A stretch of 64,000 bases of DNA, taken from NCBI GenBank assembly GCA_040429635.1, contig CP158972.1, positions 2,490,001-2,554,000 on the forward strand, written 5' to 3'. This DNA is from Tamlana crocina (GTDB lineage Bacteria > Bacteroidota > Bacteroidia > Flavobacteriales > Flavobacteriaceae). Shown one piece after another: positions 34,974 through 44,177 of this stretch. Numbering within the stretch: position 1 is the first letter of the stretch; every line of letters starts with the position of its first letter. The notes beneath the pieces were generated by a model. That model saw only the letters and a program-made list of their open reading frames with translations, was not told the DNA's origin and searched no databases. The position numbers were made by a program, and so were the translations under genes.

Positions 34974-35249
34974 ATGGAAAAATATATGCTACCTTGTCTG
35001 AACAAAAAACTGTTTGGCATTGAATGTTTAGGCTGTGGTTTGCAACGGGCTATCGCCCTTGTGTTTCAAGGTGAGTTTGTGGCAGCTTTCAAAATGTATC
35101 CAGCCGTTTATAGTTTATTAATACTGTTTACTGTTATGGGCGTAAATATTTTCTTTAAATTTAGACATTCCAATAAAATCATTGGAGCATTAGCCATAAT
35201 AACGGTAACGACTATTGTAATAAGCTATATGGTTAAATTAATCAATTAA
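34974..35249 (+). CDS. DUF2752 membrane protein
   Basis: A 91-residue protein of the DUF2752 family: MLPCLNKKLFGIECLGCGLQRAI, where the CxxC-type cysteines and the GLQRA motif are diagnostic, followed by two transmembrane helices (VYSLLILFTVMGVNIFF, ALAIITVTTIVISYMV). It starts at ATG 34974, nine codons into the longest frame. It is 9 bp ahead of the CCC-motif gene, a pair conserved in Flavobacteriia. Function unknown. Confidence 0.85.
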   Translation: MEKYMLPCLNKKLFGIECLGCGLQRAIALVFQGEFVAAFKMYPAVYSLLILFTVMGVNIFFKFRHSNKIIGALAIITVTTIVISYMVKLIN

Positions 35250-35258
35250 TAATTAAAT

Positions 35259-35594
35259 ATGGAACAACAAAAACTCAATCCAACCCTTGTTTATGTTTTA
35301 GCAATTGTAGGCCTTTTGTGCTGTTGCTTTGGTGGTGCTGGTGCTATTCTTGCTGCTGTGGCCTTTTTTATTGCCAACAGCAAACTAAACGCCGTAAAGT
35401 TAAACCCTGAAAATTACGAGGCAAACAGTATAAAAGCCATGGGAACCGCCAAAACAGTGGCTTTAATTATTTTAATCATCAATATTCTTTACCTTGTTTA
35501 CACCATTTATCAGATTTCAACTATTGGTTGGGACGAATTAATGCAGCAATCGCAAGAAATGATGGAACAAATTCAAAATCAACAAGGTAATTAA
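35259..35594 (+). CDS. CCC-motif membrane protein
   Basis: A 111-residue protein with two transmembrane helices. The first contains the LLCCCFGG motif that defines the family, the second is ALIILIINILYLVYTIY. The short hydrophilic tail is Gln-rich (QQSQEMMEQIQNQQGN). The pattern also recalls CD225-type two-helix proteins. It is transcribed with the DUF2752 gene; a terminator follows. Confidence 0.85.
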   Translation: MEQQKLNPTLVYVLAIVGLLCCCFGGAGAILAAVAFFIANSKLNAVKLNPENYEANSIKAMGTAKTVALIILIINILYLVYTIYQISTIGWDELMQQSQEMMEQIQNQQGN

Positions 35595-35608
35595 TTACCC
35601 TAAAACTC

Positions 35609-35652
35609 AAGAGGTCGTCTACAAAGTGATTTTTAGACGACCTCTTTTTTTA
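35609..35652. terminator. Bidirectional terminator between the CCC-motif gene and ettA
   Basis: 13-bp perfect stem AAGAGGTCGTCTA/TAGACGACCTCTT with a 12-nt loop and a T run on the plus strand; A-rich on the other side. Confidence 0.9.
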
Positions 35653-37341
35653 TCGTACCAATTTTTTGTACTTAATTCGTTTCGGCATTAAATCGCCTCC
35701 CAATCGTTTCTTTTTGTTTTCTTCGTAATCAGAAAAACTACCTTCAAAGAAATACACTTGGCTGTCTCCTTCAAAAGCCAAAATATGGGTACAAATTCTA
35801 TCTAAAAACCAGCGGTCGTGACTAATAACCACGGCACAACCCGCAAAGTTTTCAAGACCTTCTTCCAAGGCACGAAGCGTGTTTACGTCCAAATCGTTAG
35901 TGGGCTCATCCAAAAGCAGCACGTTGCCTTCTTCTTTTAGCGTCATCGCCAAATGAAGTCGGTTACGCTCACCACCCGAAAGCAGTTTCACTTTTTTATT
36001 TTGCTCGCTTCCGCTGAAATTAAATCGACTCAAATAAGCTCGTGAATTGACTTGCTTTCCTCCCATCATCACCAATTCCTGCTCGTCGCTAAAGTTTTGC
36101 CAAATGGTTTTTTCGGGATCAATATTGGAATGGCTCTGATCTACATAGGCTATTTTGGCTGTATCTCCTACTACAAACTCTCCTTTATCGGGCGTTTCTT
36201 CACCCATTATCATCCTGAAAATAGTAGTTTTACCAGCACCATTTGGCCCGATAACCCCAACAATTCCCGCTTGTGGCAAATTGAAATTTAAATCTTCATA
36301 CAGCAACTTATCGCCATAGCCTTTGCTTACGCCTTTGGCTTCAATAACGTTGGTTCCCAATCGCGGGCCGTTTGGAATATAAATTTCCAGTTTTTCATCC
36401 AACTGTTTTTGGTCTTGGCTCAAAAGTTTATCATAATTCTTTAAACGTGCCTTTTGTTTGGTTTGTCGGCCTTTAGCGCCTTGACGTACCCATTCCAACT
36501 CACGTTCCAAGGTTTTTTGTCGTTTTGAAGCGGCTTTACCTTCCTGCGCCATGCGCTTTGATTTTTGATCTAACCAAGACGAATAATTCCCTTTCCACGG
36601 AATGCCTTCACCTCGATCGAGTTCTAAAATCCAACCCGCTACATTATCCAAAAAGTAACGGTCGTGCGTTACGGCAATCACCGTGCCTTTGTACTGCGCC
36701 AAATGGTGTTCCAACCAATGTACCGATTCGGCATCCAAGTGGTTGGTAGGCTCATCCAACAATAACACATCGGGTTCTTGCAACAACAATCTGCACAGTG
36801 CTACACGGCGACGTTCACCACCAGAAAGCACACCTATTTTTTTATCTCCTTCGGGCGTGCGCAGGGCGTCCATCGCAATTTCCAATTTGGTGTCGAGCTC
36901 CCAAGCATTGACGGCATCAATCTGGTCTTGAAGCTCGGCTTGGCGGTTCATCAATTTTTCCATTTTATCTGGATTGGAATACACTTCTTCCAAACCAAAC
37001 ATATCGTTTATTTTGTTATATTCGTCAAGAATGGCAACCGTTTCGGCAGCGCCTTCGCGAACTACTTCCATCACCGTTTTTTCTTCATCCAATTGCGGTT
37101 CCTGCTCTAAGTAGCCGACTGAGTAATCTTGCGAAAACACCACATCGCCCTGATAGTTTTTATCAACACCCGCAATGATTTTCAGTAAAGTAGATTTACC
37201 CGAACCATTAAGCCCCAGGATACCGATTTTGGCCCCGTAGAAAAAACTGAGGTAAATATTTTTAAGCACCGGTGTATTGGCACTCTGGAATGTCTTGGTA
37301 ACACCAGACATTGAGAATATTATTTTTTTATCGTCGCTCAT
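35650..37341 (-). CDS. ettA: ABC-F protein, energy-dependent translational throttle EttA
   Basis: A 563-residue ABC-F ATPase with two nucleotide-binding domains and no membrane segments. NBD1: GLNGSGKST, LSGGERRRVAL, VLLLDEPTNHLD. NBD2: GPNGAGKTT, LSGGERNRLHL, VLLLDEPTNDLD. The linker (GEGIPWKGNYSSWLDQKSKR...KRQKTLERELEW) is the P-site tRNA-interaction motif region. EttA binds the ribosomal E site and gates the first elongation step by ATP/ADP ratio. Both catalytic Glu are present. It is followed by a strong terminator and preceded by a small membrane-protein gene. Confidence 0.95.
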   Translation of the reverse strand: MSDDKKIIFSMSGVTKTFQSANTPVLKNIYLSFFYGAKIGILGLNGSGKSTLLKIIAGVDKNYQGDVVFSQDYSVGYLEQEPQLDEEKTVMEVVREGAAETVAILDEYNKINDMFGLEEVYSNPDKMEKLMNRQAELQDQIDAVNAWELDTKLEIAMDALRTPEGDKKIGVLSGGERRRVALCRLLLQEPDVLLLDEPTNHLDAESVHWLEHHLAQYKGTVIAVTHDRYFLDNVAGWILELDRGEGIPWKGNYSSWLDQKSKRMAQEGKAASKRQKTLERELEWVRQGAKGRQTKQKARLKNYDKLLSQDQKQLDEKLEIYIPNGPRLGTNVIEAKGVSKGYGDKLLYEDLNFNLPQAGIVGVIGPNGAGKTTIFRMIMGEETPDKGEFVVGDTAKIAYVDQSHSNIDPEKTIWQNFSDEQELVMMGGKQVNSRAYLSRFNFSGSEQNKKVKLLSGGERNRLHLAMTLKEEGNVLLLDEPTNDLDVNTLRALEEGLENFAGCAVVISHDRWFLDRICTHILAFEGDSQVYFFEGSFSDYEENKKKRLGGDLMPKRIKYKKLVR

Positions 37342-37363
37342 TTTATTTTAAGTAAGTTTTAAT

Positions 37364-37546
37364 TTAAACACGTCCCTTTAAAGCGTTAAATACCCAAGCC
37401 ACAGCGAAAAAGCCCAATCCTACAGCTGCAAATCCCCAACCTGCTACTTCCTGATATTTAAAAGCTCCCATGGCAATTAACCCTAGCCCCACAAAAATCA
37501 TAATCCATGTAGCCCAAGCCAATACCGTGTTTTTATTCATTGCCAT
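37364..37546 (-). CDS. Small CAL67264-family-like membrane protein
   Basis: A ~60-residue membrane protein, MAMNKNTVLAWATWIMIFVGLGL..., with two hydrophobic helices (TWIMIFVGLGLIAMGAF and WGFAAVGLGFFAVAWVF). It resembles the CAL67264 family of flavobacterial membrane proteins. The start is ATG 37546, although MNKNTV at 37540 is possible. It lies 22 bp upstream of ettA on the same strand and is probably co-transcribed. Function unknown. Confidence 0.78.
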   Translation of the reverse strand: MAMNKNTVLAWATWIMIFVGLGLIAMGAFKYQEVAGWGFAAVGLGFFAVAWVFNALKGRV

Positions 37547-37830
37547 AATCTTTTTCTTTATTTGGTTAGTTATAGGCAAATATCGGTTATTAACCATAAA
37601 TTAAAAAGCATCTCTTCATTTTATATATTTCTTTTTGAAGAAATCGTTTTTCATTCAAAAACAGTTTAACAGGCATCAATTGTACAATATCATTTCTCAA
37701 AATATTGCAAAACGATAATTATCGAGGTTGTATTTTACCGATTTCTGAATTAACTTTTATTTATCATTCAGCAAGCGTTCAATTAATGCATTGGCGTGTA
37801 TTTTTGTCGTTTCTAAATCTTTGAACGCTT

Positions 37831-39015
37831 ATGAACAAAGCATTACTATCATTAGCCATTGGCGGTTTTGGCATTGGGTTAACAGAATTCGTAATTATGG
37901 GTATTTTGCCCGAGGTGGCTACGGCATTCAATATCAGTATCCCCCAAGCCGGACATTTTATTTCGGCATACGCTTTGGGCGTTGTGATTGGCGCACCAAC
38001 CTTAACGGGAATTGGCAGCAAATGGCCCGCCCACAAAGTACTTTTGGCACTTATGCTGTGGTTTACAGTTTTCAATACCCTTTCGGCTTTCGCCAACGGT
38101 TATTATCAATTTTTGATTTTACGATTTTTATCCGGCTTACCCCACGGTGCTTTTTTTGGTATTGGGGCTGTGGTAGCGGGCAAACTTTCCAAACCCGGAA
38201 AACAGGCACAAGGCATTGCCATTATGTTTAGTGGATTAACCATCGCTAACCTTTTGGGGGTTCCATTGGGCACATATTTAGGAAAAGGTTTCAATTGGAA
38301 CGTTTCGTTTCTAATGGTTGGCATTGTTGGCATTCTGGCAGTTTTAAGCGTTAAATTTTGGATGCCAGAGTTGAAAAAATCTTCGGAAACCCGTTTTATT
38401 GAAGAATTTAAAATTTTTAGACGGTTGGAATTGTGGTTGATTATTTTATTGACCACCATTGGTACGGGCGGATTCTTTGCGTGGTACAGCTACATTGCGC
38501 CTTTGATTACCGATGTTGCAGGACACCCAAAGGAAATGGTATCGCTGGCTATGATTTTGGCCGGATTGGGCATGTTTATCGGAAATTTTATTGGTGCCAA
38601 ACTGGCCGAAAAATTTTCGCCAATCAATGCCATCATTATTACCCTCATTTTTATGGTAATTTGTTTGGGCCTCAATACCTATTTGGCTTCAGACAAAATT
38701 ATGGTTTTGGTTATGACCTTTATTATCGGTACGATAACCTTTTGCCTCTCCACCCCTATTCAGGTGGCTATCATCAATGCATCAAAAGGTTCGGAAACTT
38801 TGGGGTCGTCGCTTAACCAAAGTGCGTTTAACATTGGGAACGCCACCGGAGCGTACTTTGCCGGCATACCCATTGCTATGGGCTTCGGTTACACGTCGGC
38901 CGATTGGATTGGCGCTGCTATGGCTTCTGTAGGCGTTATTATTGCCTTCGGAATTATCGCTTTAAGGCAACAGCAAAAACGAAAGAAAAGTGAGTTAAAA
39001 ACCTGTTACTCATAA
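37831..39015 (+). CDS. MFS transporter, DHA1/AraJ-like exporter
   Basis: A 394-residue inner-membrane protein with ~12 helices. GFGIGLTEFVIMGILPEVA at the start and PHGAFFGIGAVVAGKL in TM5 are typical of the arabinose-efflux (AraJ/YdeA) branch of DHA1 drug:H+ antiporters. The substrate cannot be inferred. A TATTTTTG -7 element lies at 37799-37806, 24 bp before the ATG. The downstream 260-bp gap holds no recognised element. Confidence 0.88.
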   Translation: MNKALLSLAIGGFGIGLTEFVIMGILPEVATAFNISIPQAGHFISAYALGVVIGAPTLTGIGSKWPAHKVLLALMLWFTVFNTLSAFANGYYQFLILRFLSGLPHGAFFGIGAVVAGKLSKPGKQAQGIAIMFSGLTIANLLGVPLGTYLGKGFNWNVSFLMVGIVGILAVLSVKFWMPELKKSSETRFIEEFKIFRRLELWLIILLTTIGTGGFFAWYSYIAPLITDVAGHPKEMVSLAMILAGLGMFIGNFIGAKLAEKFSPINAIIITLIFMVICLGLNTYLASDKIMVLVMTFIIGTITFCLSTPIQVAIINASKGSETLGSSLNQSAFNIGNATGAYFAGIPIAMGFGYTSADWIGAAMASVGVIIAFGIIALRQQQKRKKSELKTCYS

Positions 39016-39276
39016 AAAATGGGTGTCTAAAAAGTAATTAATTAGCCAGGGAATAAGACAATAGTTAAAAAAATTATTCTCTTATAAAACTTTTTGATTG
39101 GAAATCTGTAGTGGCTCACTCACACTCAAAAACACCTTGGCAATCCGTCTTTCAACACCAAATTCTTTTAAGGATATATACATTTTATCGGAGTTAATAG
39201 ATAATTAAACATCATATTTTGCTGTTAAAAAACCATTTAGTTACTTTAAAACTTCAAAAACATTTTTGGTAAACTT

Positions 39277-39630
39277 ATGAAACTAATTTTAACCCTTTTG
39301 CTATTATTTTTTTCTAATATACTTATTTGTAACGCCCAATTCATTTCTGCGGATGACAAACTACATTTAGGAGCAGGAGCTTTAGTTTCTGGAATGTCTT
39401 ATACTGTGGTTTATTTGGCTACCAAAAACAAGAAAAAAGCTTTTTGGTATAGTTTGGGCGCTTCTGCTTTAGCCGGTATAGCAAAAGAGGCTATTGACCT
39501 TGGCCAAAATGAACGGTTTGACACAGGTGAAATTGTTGCTACTACCGCTGGCGGATTGTTTATGAGCACCACTTTGAATCTTTTTATTGGCAATAAAAAG
39601 AAAAAGAAAGCCGTGGCATTGGTCAACTAA
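39277..39630 (+). CDS. Exported YfiM/DUF2279-like protein
   Basis: A 117-residue protein with signal peptide MKLILTLLLLFFSNILICNAQ. The mature part has DKLHLGAGALVSGMSYTVVY, KEAIDLG and FDTGEIVATTAGG, motifs of the YfiM/DUF2279 group of small membrane-associated proteins, and ends in a Lys-rich stretch. It has two weak membrane segments. The stop overlaps the end of the convergent flavoenzyme gene by 8 bp. Role unknown. Confidence 0.75.
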   Translation: MKLILTLLLLFFSNILICNAQFISADDKLHLGAGALVSGMSYTVVYLATKNKKKAFWYSLGASALAGIAKEAIDLGQNERFDTGEIVATTAGGLFMSTTLNLFIGNKKKKKAVALVN

Positions 39631-40570
39631 TCAGTCGCCTAACAATTTCTTTAGTCGGTAGAATTTTATTAGTGTGCTCAATACTGGGGCCCGCCACCCA
39701 TACGGTTTTGTAAGTAGCCTGTTTTGCCGCTTTTTCGGTAGCACGAATACCAATGGCAAAACGAATCATTTTTACCCACTTTTTCAGTTTTTTATTTTTG
39801 TTCAAGATGTTTTCAAGCCATGTGGCTTTGGTTCCTATTTTTTGAACATAAGGCGTATTGATAACGGTGCAGGGTGTTCCCGAAATACGCTCGGTCATTA
39901 CAATATCATTGGCACCGTAATTTACGCACGCTTGCTTGTAGTCTTTGGTAACATTGGCCTCTTCTGAAGCGATAAACGGACTTCCCACCGAAACGCCGTC
40001 GGCGCCATATCCTAGCATTTTATCAACCTCGGCTTTGTTTCCTACGCCTCCGGCAGAAATAACAGGAATGCTGCAGTGCATTTTCAATTCTTTTATTAAA
40101 TCCTCGGGCGATAAATTCCCTCGGTGCCCTCCGGCTTCATTGTTAACAGCAATTATGGCATCGGCACCTAATGTTTCGACCTTTTTTGCAAACTTTAAAT
40201 CCACCACATCGCAAAACACTTTAATGCCAACTTGGCGCGCCCGTTTAATGGTTTCTTCAGGGCTTCCAAGCGAAGTGATAATAAAATCGCAACCTTCTTC
40301 GCAAATGGCTTCCAATTGCCCTTTATATTTTACATTCGATCTGTTAACAATAAGGTTAAACCCAAACGAACCGCCTTTTGGTTTGGCTGCTTTTAATTCC
40401 CTGATTGCTATTCGTAATTCGTCCACTGTACGGTAATTTAAAGCGGGAATGCAACCGGCAATACCGCAATGCATCGCTTCTTTTACCATGGCTACATTAG
40501 AAACCAAAAACATTGGCGCTTGAATAATAGGATAATTAATATCGAGAAGTTGAGTAAGGCGTGTTTCCAT
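39623..40570 (-). CDS. NAD(P)H-dependent flavin oxidoreductase, nitronate monooxygenase family
   Basis: A 315-residue FMN enzyme with a TIM-barrel fold. Motifs: YPIIQAPMFLVSN at the N-terminus, PVISAGGVGNKAEVDKMLGYGADGVSVGSPFIAS (phosphate binding), and AVNNEAGGHRGNLS with the catalytic His region. The family includes nitronate monooxygenase and FabK enoyl-ACP reductase; the AGGHRG loop favours the NMO-like branch. The detoxified substrate here is unknown. It reads toward yfiM-like and away from the methyltransferase gene by 60 bp. Confidence 0.9.
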   Translation of the reverse strand: METRLTQLLDINYPIIQAPMFLVSNVAMVKEAMHCGIAGCIPALNYRTVDELRIAIRELKAAKPKGGSFGFNLIVNRSNVKYKGQLEAICEEGCDFIITSLGSPEETIKRARQVGIKVFCDVVDLKFAKKVETLGADAIIAVNNEAGGHRGNLSPEDLIKELKMHCSIPVISAGGVGNKAEVDKMLGYGADGVSVGSPFIASEEANVTKDYKQACVNYGANDIVMTERISGTPCTVINTPYVQKIGTKATWLENILNKNKKLKKWVKMIRFAIGIRATEKAAKQATYKTVWVAGPSIEHTNKILPTKEIVRRLIS

Positions 40571-40630
40571 TTATTGAACTTGACTTCAACAAATATAACA
40601 AATATTATGCACGCATAACAGCGACTCTAT

Positions 40631-41860
40631 TTAATTTGAAAACCGATAATATCCACACTTGAGATAGGCGCCTTCGGGAAACCCGACAGGGTGATCCATA
40701 TCGTGATGCGTTTGAAGAATCATTTTAAATGGACGACCGGAAGTCAATAGCGCCTGATTATTGATATCGAAAAACGCTTGCGAAACCACTCGGGATGAAC
40801 ATGAAGCCAATACCAAAAGTCCATTTTTTGCTGTTAATTTTTCACCCAATTGGGCAAGTTGGGCGTATTTCTTTTTGGCCAAATCGATTTCCGAAGCTTG
40901 TTTTGCAAAACTTGGTGGGTCGATTACCACCACATCGAATGTTACGCGCTTTTTAATGAGTTTATTTAATTCTTCAAAAGCATCGCCTGCAATGGTTTTA
41001 TGTACGCCCGAATAGGTATTGAGTTTGCCGTTTTCAATGGCAATTTCAAGCGCTTGTTTACTAATATCTAAACTAGTGACTTCTTTGGCGCCATTGGCCA
41101 ATGCATGTACCGAAAAGCCGCCTGCGTAACTAAATACATCTAAAACACTTTTATTTTTGCTGCACTTACCTACTTGCTTTCGGTTGGCTCGGTGATCTAA
41201 AAAATAACCTGTTTTATGCCCTTTAATCACATTGGCTGAGAAATTTACGCCATGTTCTACAAACCGTACCACGTCGTTTTCAAGCGTGCCGTAAACTACC
41301 TCGCCATCTTTTAACTTATGGTTTTTTGAATTTTGAAGCGCCCTGCTCAGCCTAATTACAACCGTTTCAGCTTTTGCGGTACTTTGTAAAATGGGAAGCA
41401 GTACTTCCAAATACGGCAACCATATTTCAGAATACAGTTTTACTACCAAAACTTTAGCATATACATCGGCTATCAACCCCGGAAAACCATCGTTTTCACC
41501 GAATAACAAACGATAACTATTCGTGTTTGTTTTTAGTAATGGGCTTCTTTTCTGAAATGCTTCCTTTATTTTCTTTTGAAAAAAAGTTTCGTTGATTTCT
41601 ACCTTATCGATACCGCTATGGAGCATTTTTATTCGAATAGGAGACTGTGCATCGTACAACCCCAAACCCATTACACGGTTTTTATTCTTACTGAAAACTA
41701 TAGCCAAATCGCCCGTTTTGGCATCATCATTTATTTTTACAATACTTTTTGAAAAAACCCACGGATGGCCTTTTAAAACAAACTGTTCGCCTTTGGCATT
41801 GAGTTTTACGGCCAAACGTTTGGATTGGCAATTAGATTTAAGACTTAATGAAAATGGCAT
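40631..41860 (-). CDS. SAM-dependent 23S rRNA methyltransferase, RlmI-like
   Basis: A 409-residue protein. An N-terminal PUA RNA-binding domain (~15-85, GEQFVLKGHPWVFSKSI) is followed by an EEHEE region and a class I methyltransferase domain (LDVFSYAGGFSVHALANGAKEVTSLDIS, SAM site; VIDPPSFAKQ, catalytic; LASCSSRV). This architecture is that of RlmI, which makes m5C1962 in 23S rRNA. The exact target in this organism is inferred from family only. Confidence 0.9.
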   Translation of the reverse strand: MPFSLSLKSNCQSKRLAVKLNAKGEQFVLKGHPWVFSKSIVKINDDAKTGDLAIVFSKNKNRVMGLGLYDAQSPIRIKMLHSGIDKVEINETFFQKKIKEAFQKRSPLLKTNTNSYRLLFGENDGFPGLIADVYAKVLVVKLYSEIWLPYLEVLLPILQSTAKAETVVIRLSRALQNSKNHKLKDGEVVYGTLENDVVRFVEHGVNFSANVIKGHKTGYFLDHRANRKQVGKCSKNKSVLDVFSYAGGFSVHALANGAKEVTSLDISKQALEIAIENGKLNTYSGVHKTIAGDAFEELNKLIKKRVTFDVVVIDPPSFAKQASEIDLAKKKYAQLAQLGEKLTAKNGLLVLASCSSRVVSQAFFDINNQALLTSGRPFKMILQTHHDMDHPVGFPEGAYLKCGYYRFSN

Positions 41861-41952
41861 TTCAATAAATTAAGCTAGTTAAAAAGTAAATCTTTTTTCG
41901 GGTGAATTTACAAATAACCATATGGAACTCATTTAAACTGACTGAAATTTGT

Positions 41953-42657
41953 CTATCCATTATAATTACCATTCCCAATAACCGATTTGACCAACTGAAG
42001 GATTTTTTCGAATTGCTCCTCTAAAGTCAGGTCCGAATTGTCGATTTCAATGGCATCGCCTGCTTTTACCAATGGCGAATCTTCACGGTTAGAATCAATA
42101 TAATCGCGTTCCTTTACATTTTTTAAAACATCTTCGTATTCCACCTTATCACCTCGCTCTATCAATTCCTTAAAACGGCGTTGTGCACGGGTTTCGGCTG
42201 TTGCCGTCATAAACAACTTCAACTCTGCATCGGGAAATACCACGGTGCCAATATCACGACCATCCATCACCACGCCTTTATCGGCACCCATTTTTTGCTG
42301 TTGTTCCACCAATTTTTGGCGCACTTCAGAAATAGCAGCCACTTTACTCACATAACTGGAAACCTCCAAAGTTCGGATGTCTTTTTCAATATTCATGCCG
42401 TTCAAATATACTTCAGCAAAACCCAATTCGGCATTAAACTTAAAACTGATATTAATTTCCGGTAAACGGTCTACCAAGGTTTCCACTTTAAAAGAATCGG
42501 CATCAATTAATCCGTTTTGCATGGCATAAAGCGTCACCGCGCGATACATCGCCCCTGTATCAACGTATACGTAGCCTAAATGTTTAGCCAACTGTTTGGC
42601 AACGGTACTTTTTCCAGTGGACGAAAATCCGTCGATGGCAATGGTAATTTTTTGCAT
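41953..42657 (-). CDS. cmk: Cytidylate kinase
   Basis: A 234-residue nucleoside monophosphate kinase phosphorylating CMP and dCMP. P-loop GFSSTGKSTVAKQLA (the SSTGKS form is usual in Bacteroidota), YVDTGAMYRAVTLYA, DGRDIGTVVFPDA with nucleotide-binding Arg, and the LID region RRFKELIERG. It lies downstream of porQ in the same orientation, an order conserved in Bacteroidota, with a 287-bp gap occupied by a repeat. Confidence 0.95.
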   Translation of the reverse strand: MQKITIAIDGFSSTGKSTVAKQLAKHLGYVYVDTGAMYRAVTLYAMQNGLIDADSFKVETLVDRLPEINISFKFNAELGFAEVYLNGMNIEKDIRTLEVSSYVSKVAAISEVRQKLVEQQQKMGADKGVVMDGRDIGTVVFPDAELKLFMTATAETRAQRRFKELIERGDKVEYEDVLKNVKERDYIDSNREDSPLVKAGDAIEIDNSDLTLEEQFEKILQLVKSVIGNGNYNG

Positions 42658-42721
42658 GCTTTAATTTTGAAGTGCCAAAAATACTTAAAATGCTTAAGGA
42701 TGTAAAATATTGGGATAATAA

Positions 42722-42934
42722 AAGAATTTCTTGAAACCAACTATCCCCAGGGCAAGCCACAGGAGTATTTAGCTGATTTCATTTTGGCTATAGAATCAAG
42801 AACCGAAATTCGATTATTTAGATTCCCGTTTTATTCATTGGTATCTATTCTAAATTTTTGAAATCATGAATCTTCGATTTCACGGGAATGACAATTCCCC
42901 CCCGAATGCAAACATGCGGGGAATTCTTTTCGAT
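42722..42934 (+). repeat. Dispersed palindromic repeat family A, copy 2
   Basis: Best-preserved long copy. Module 1 is a hairpin with arms ATTCCCG (42831-42837 region) and CGGGAAT (~42883-42889) followed by GACA; module 2 is a second hairpin CCCCG..TGC/GCGGGG; it ends GGAATTCTTTT. It lies between porQ and cmk. Confidence 0.8.
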
Positions 42935-42944
42935 TAAAAGTTTT

Positions 42945-43964
42945 CTACTGCAAATCAATCTGCAGACCAAAGAAATTCGAATTGGCGGCGCTGGTATATT
43001 TGGCATGCGTATAACTAAAACGCATTTTATTCATTTTTATGGAAATACCTGCCGAAAGCCCCGAAAAATTACGTTGGTCTAAAATACGTAAATCCTCGCC
43101 GCGTCTAAAATTATATCCTAAACGGATATTGAATCCACCCTCGGGAAAAATTTCAGCACCAACAATAGTATGGCGAATCACCTGACCAATAAATCCAATT
43201 TTTTCTTCGGTTGAATTTCCAGACAAATCACTGGTAGTTCGTGCTGGGTTTGGTCTGGAAATGGGCCATTCCTGTAAATTATCTAAAGTAACATGCCAAC
43301 GGATGGGCACATTTTCCATAAGTTGCGACATGCCAAAAGCTACCTCGAAAGGCAAAGGCTCATTAAGTCCTGCGTATGTTGTAATCTGCGATCCCAAATT
43401 CCGAACCACCAAAGCGGCATTAAAATCCAGATATTCATTAATATAAATCAAACCCAAATCGACCGCCGTACCAAAGGAGCCATACTGCTCCAGTTTTGAA
43501 GTGATGAGTTTTAAGTTCCCTCCGAAATAAAAATTGGAATAGCCGATTTGAGTAGCATAACCCAATGACAGTGCCGTTTCGCTTCCGCTGAACGTTCCTG
43601 TTGAATTTCCGTCCTCATCATAACCTTCAAATGAACCATAATTAATGTAAGTGATGCCACCATGGAAGGTTTGTGTACGCCTGTCAACGGTATAAGCATA
43701 AGCGGCCGTTCCGTAACCAATACCGCCCAAATAACTGGTGTAATTCAACGCCAACTGGTTATCCATTTCAATATTTATGGTCGCTGGATTAAATAGGGCT
43801 TGCGTAACATCGTAGTCCACATTAGTTAAAACCTTTCCGCCCAAAGCTGCTTGACGGGGCGACGATACCAAATTCAAAAACTGATAGGTATGCTCTCCCC
43901 CAACCTGTGCCCAAGCTAAAGTGGTTAATGTGAGGCTAAAAAATAAGACGAATGGTTTCAGCAT
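42945..43964 (-). CDS. porQ: Type IX secretion system protein PorQ
   Basis: A 339-residue outer-membrane beta-barrel of the PorP/PorQ type. Signal peptide MLKPFVLFFSLTLTTLAWAQ; then GGEHTYQFLNLVSSPRQAALGGK, the hallmark opening, and barrel strands to a C-terminal FFGLQIDLQ. PorQ anchors PorU/PorV/PorZ attachment functions of the T9SS, which exports cargo such as those at 33040 and 55496. ATG 43964 is chosen over one four codons upstream. It precedes cmk, the usual arrangement. Confidence 0.92.
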   Translation of the reverse strand: MLKPFVLFFSLTLTTLAWAQVGGEHTYQFLNLVSSPRQAALGGKVLTNVDYDVTQALFNPATINIEMDNQLALNYTSYLGGIGYGTAAYAYTVDRRTQTFHGGITYINYGSFEGYDEDGNSTGTFSGSETALSLGYATQIGYSNFYFGGNLKLITSKLEQYGSFGTAVDLGLIYINEYLDFNAALVVRNLGSQITTYAGLNEPLPFEVAFGMSQLMENVPIRWHVTLDNLQEWPISRPNPARTTSDLSGNSTEEKIGFIGQVIRHTIVGAEIFPEGGFNIRLGYNFRRGEDLRILDQRNFSGLSAGISIKMNKMRFSYTHAKYTSAANSNFFGLQIDLQ

Positions 43965-44037
43965 ATTTACGAACACAAAGAAAGCAAATCTATCTTAAAA
44001 CGGCGGTACGTATATTTTATTTTAGAACATAAAAAAA

Positions 44038-44171
44038 CAGACTGTTTAAAAAAGGTAACATGTAAACGTCATTACGAGAAATTTATATTTCGAAGTAATC
44101 TCATAATCATTGGCTTGATTTTTTAAGATTCATTCACTTTGTTCGGAATGACGACCTTTTTAAACAGTCTG
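44038..44171 (-). terminator. lon terminator with a repeat element inside its loop
   Basis: Arms CAGACTGTTTAAAAAAGGT (44038-44056) and ACCTTTTTAAACAGTCTG (44154-44171) pair nearly perfectly and on the minus strand end in seven T residues, so they look like the stem of a normal terminator. Between the arms lies a ~97-bp insert with its own ends CGTCATTAC/GGAATGACG, related to the repeat at 54508-54570. Confidence 0.65.
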
Positions 44172-44177
44172 CAAACT

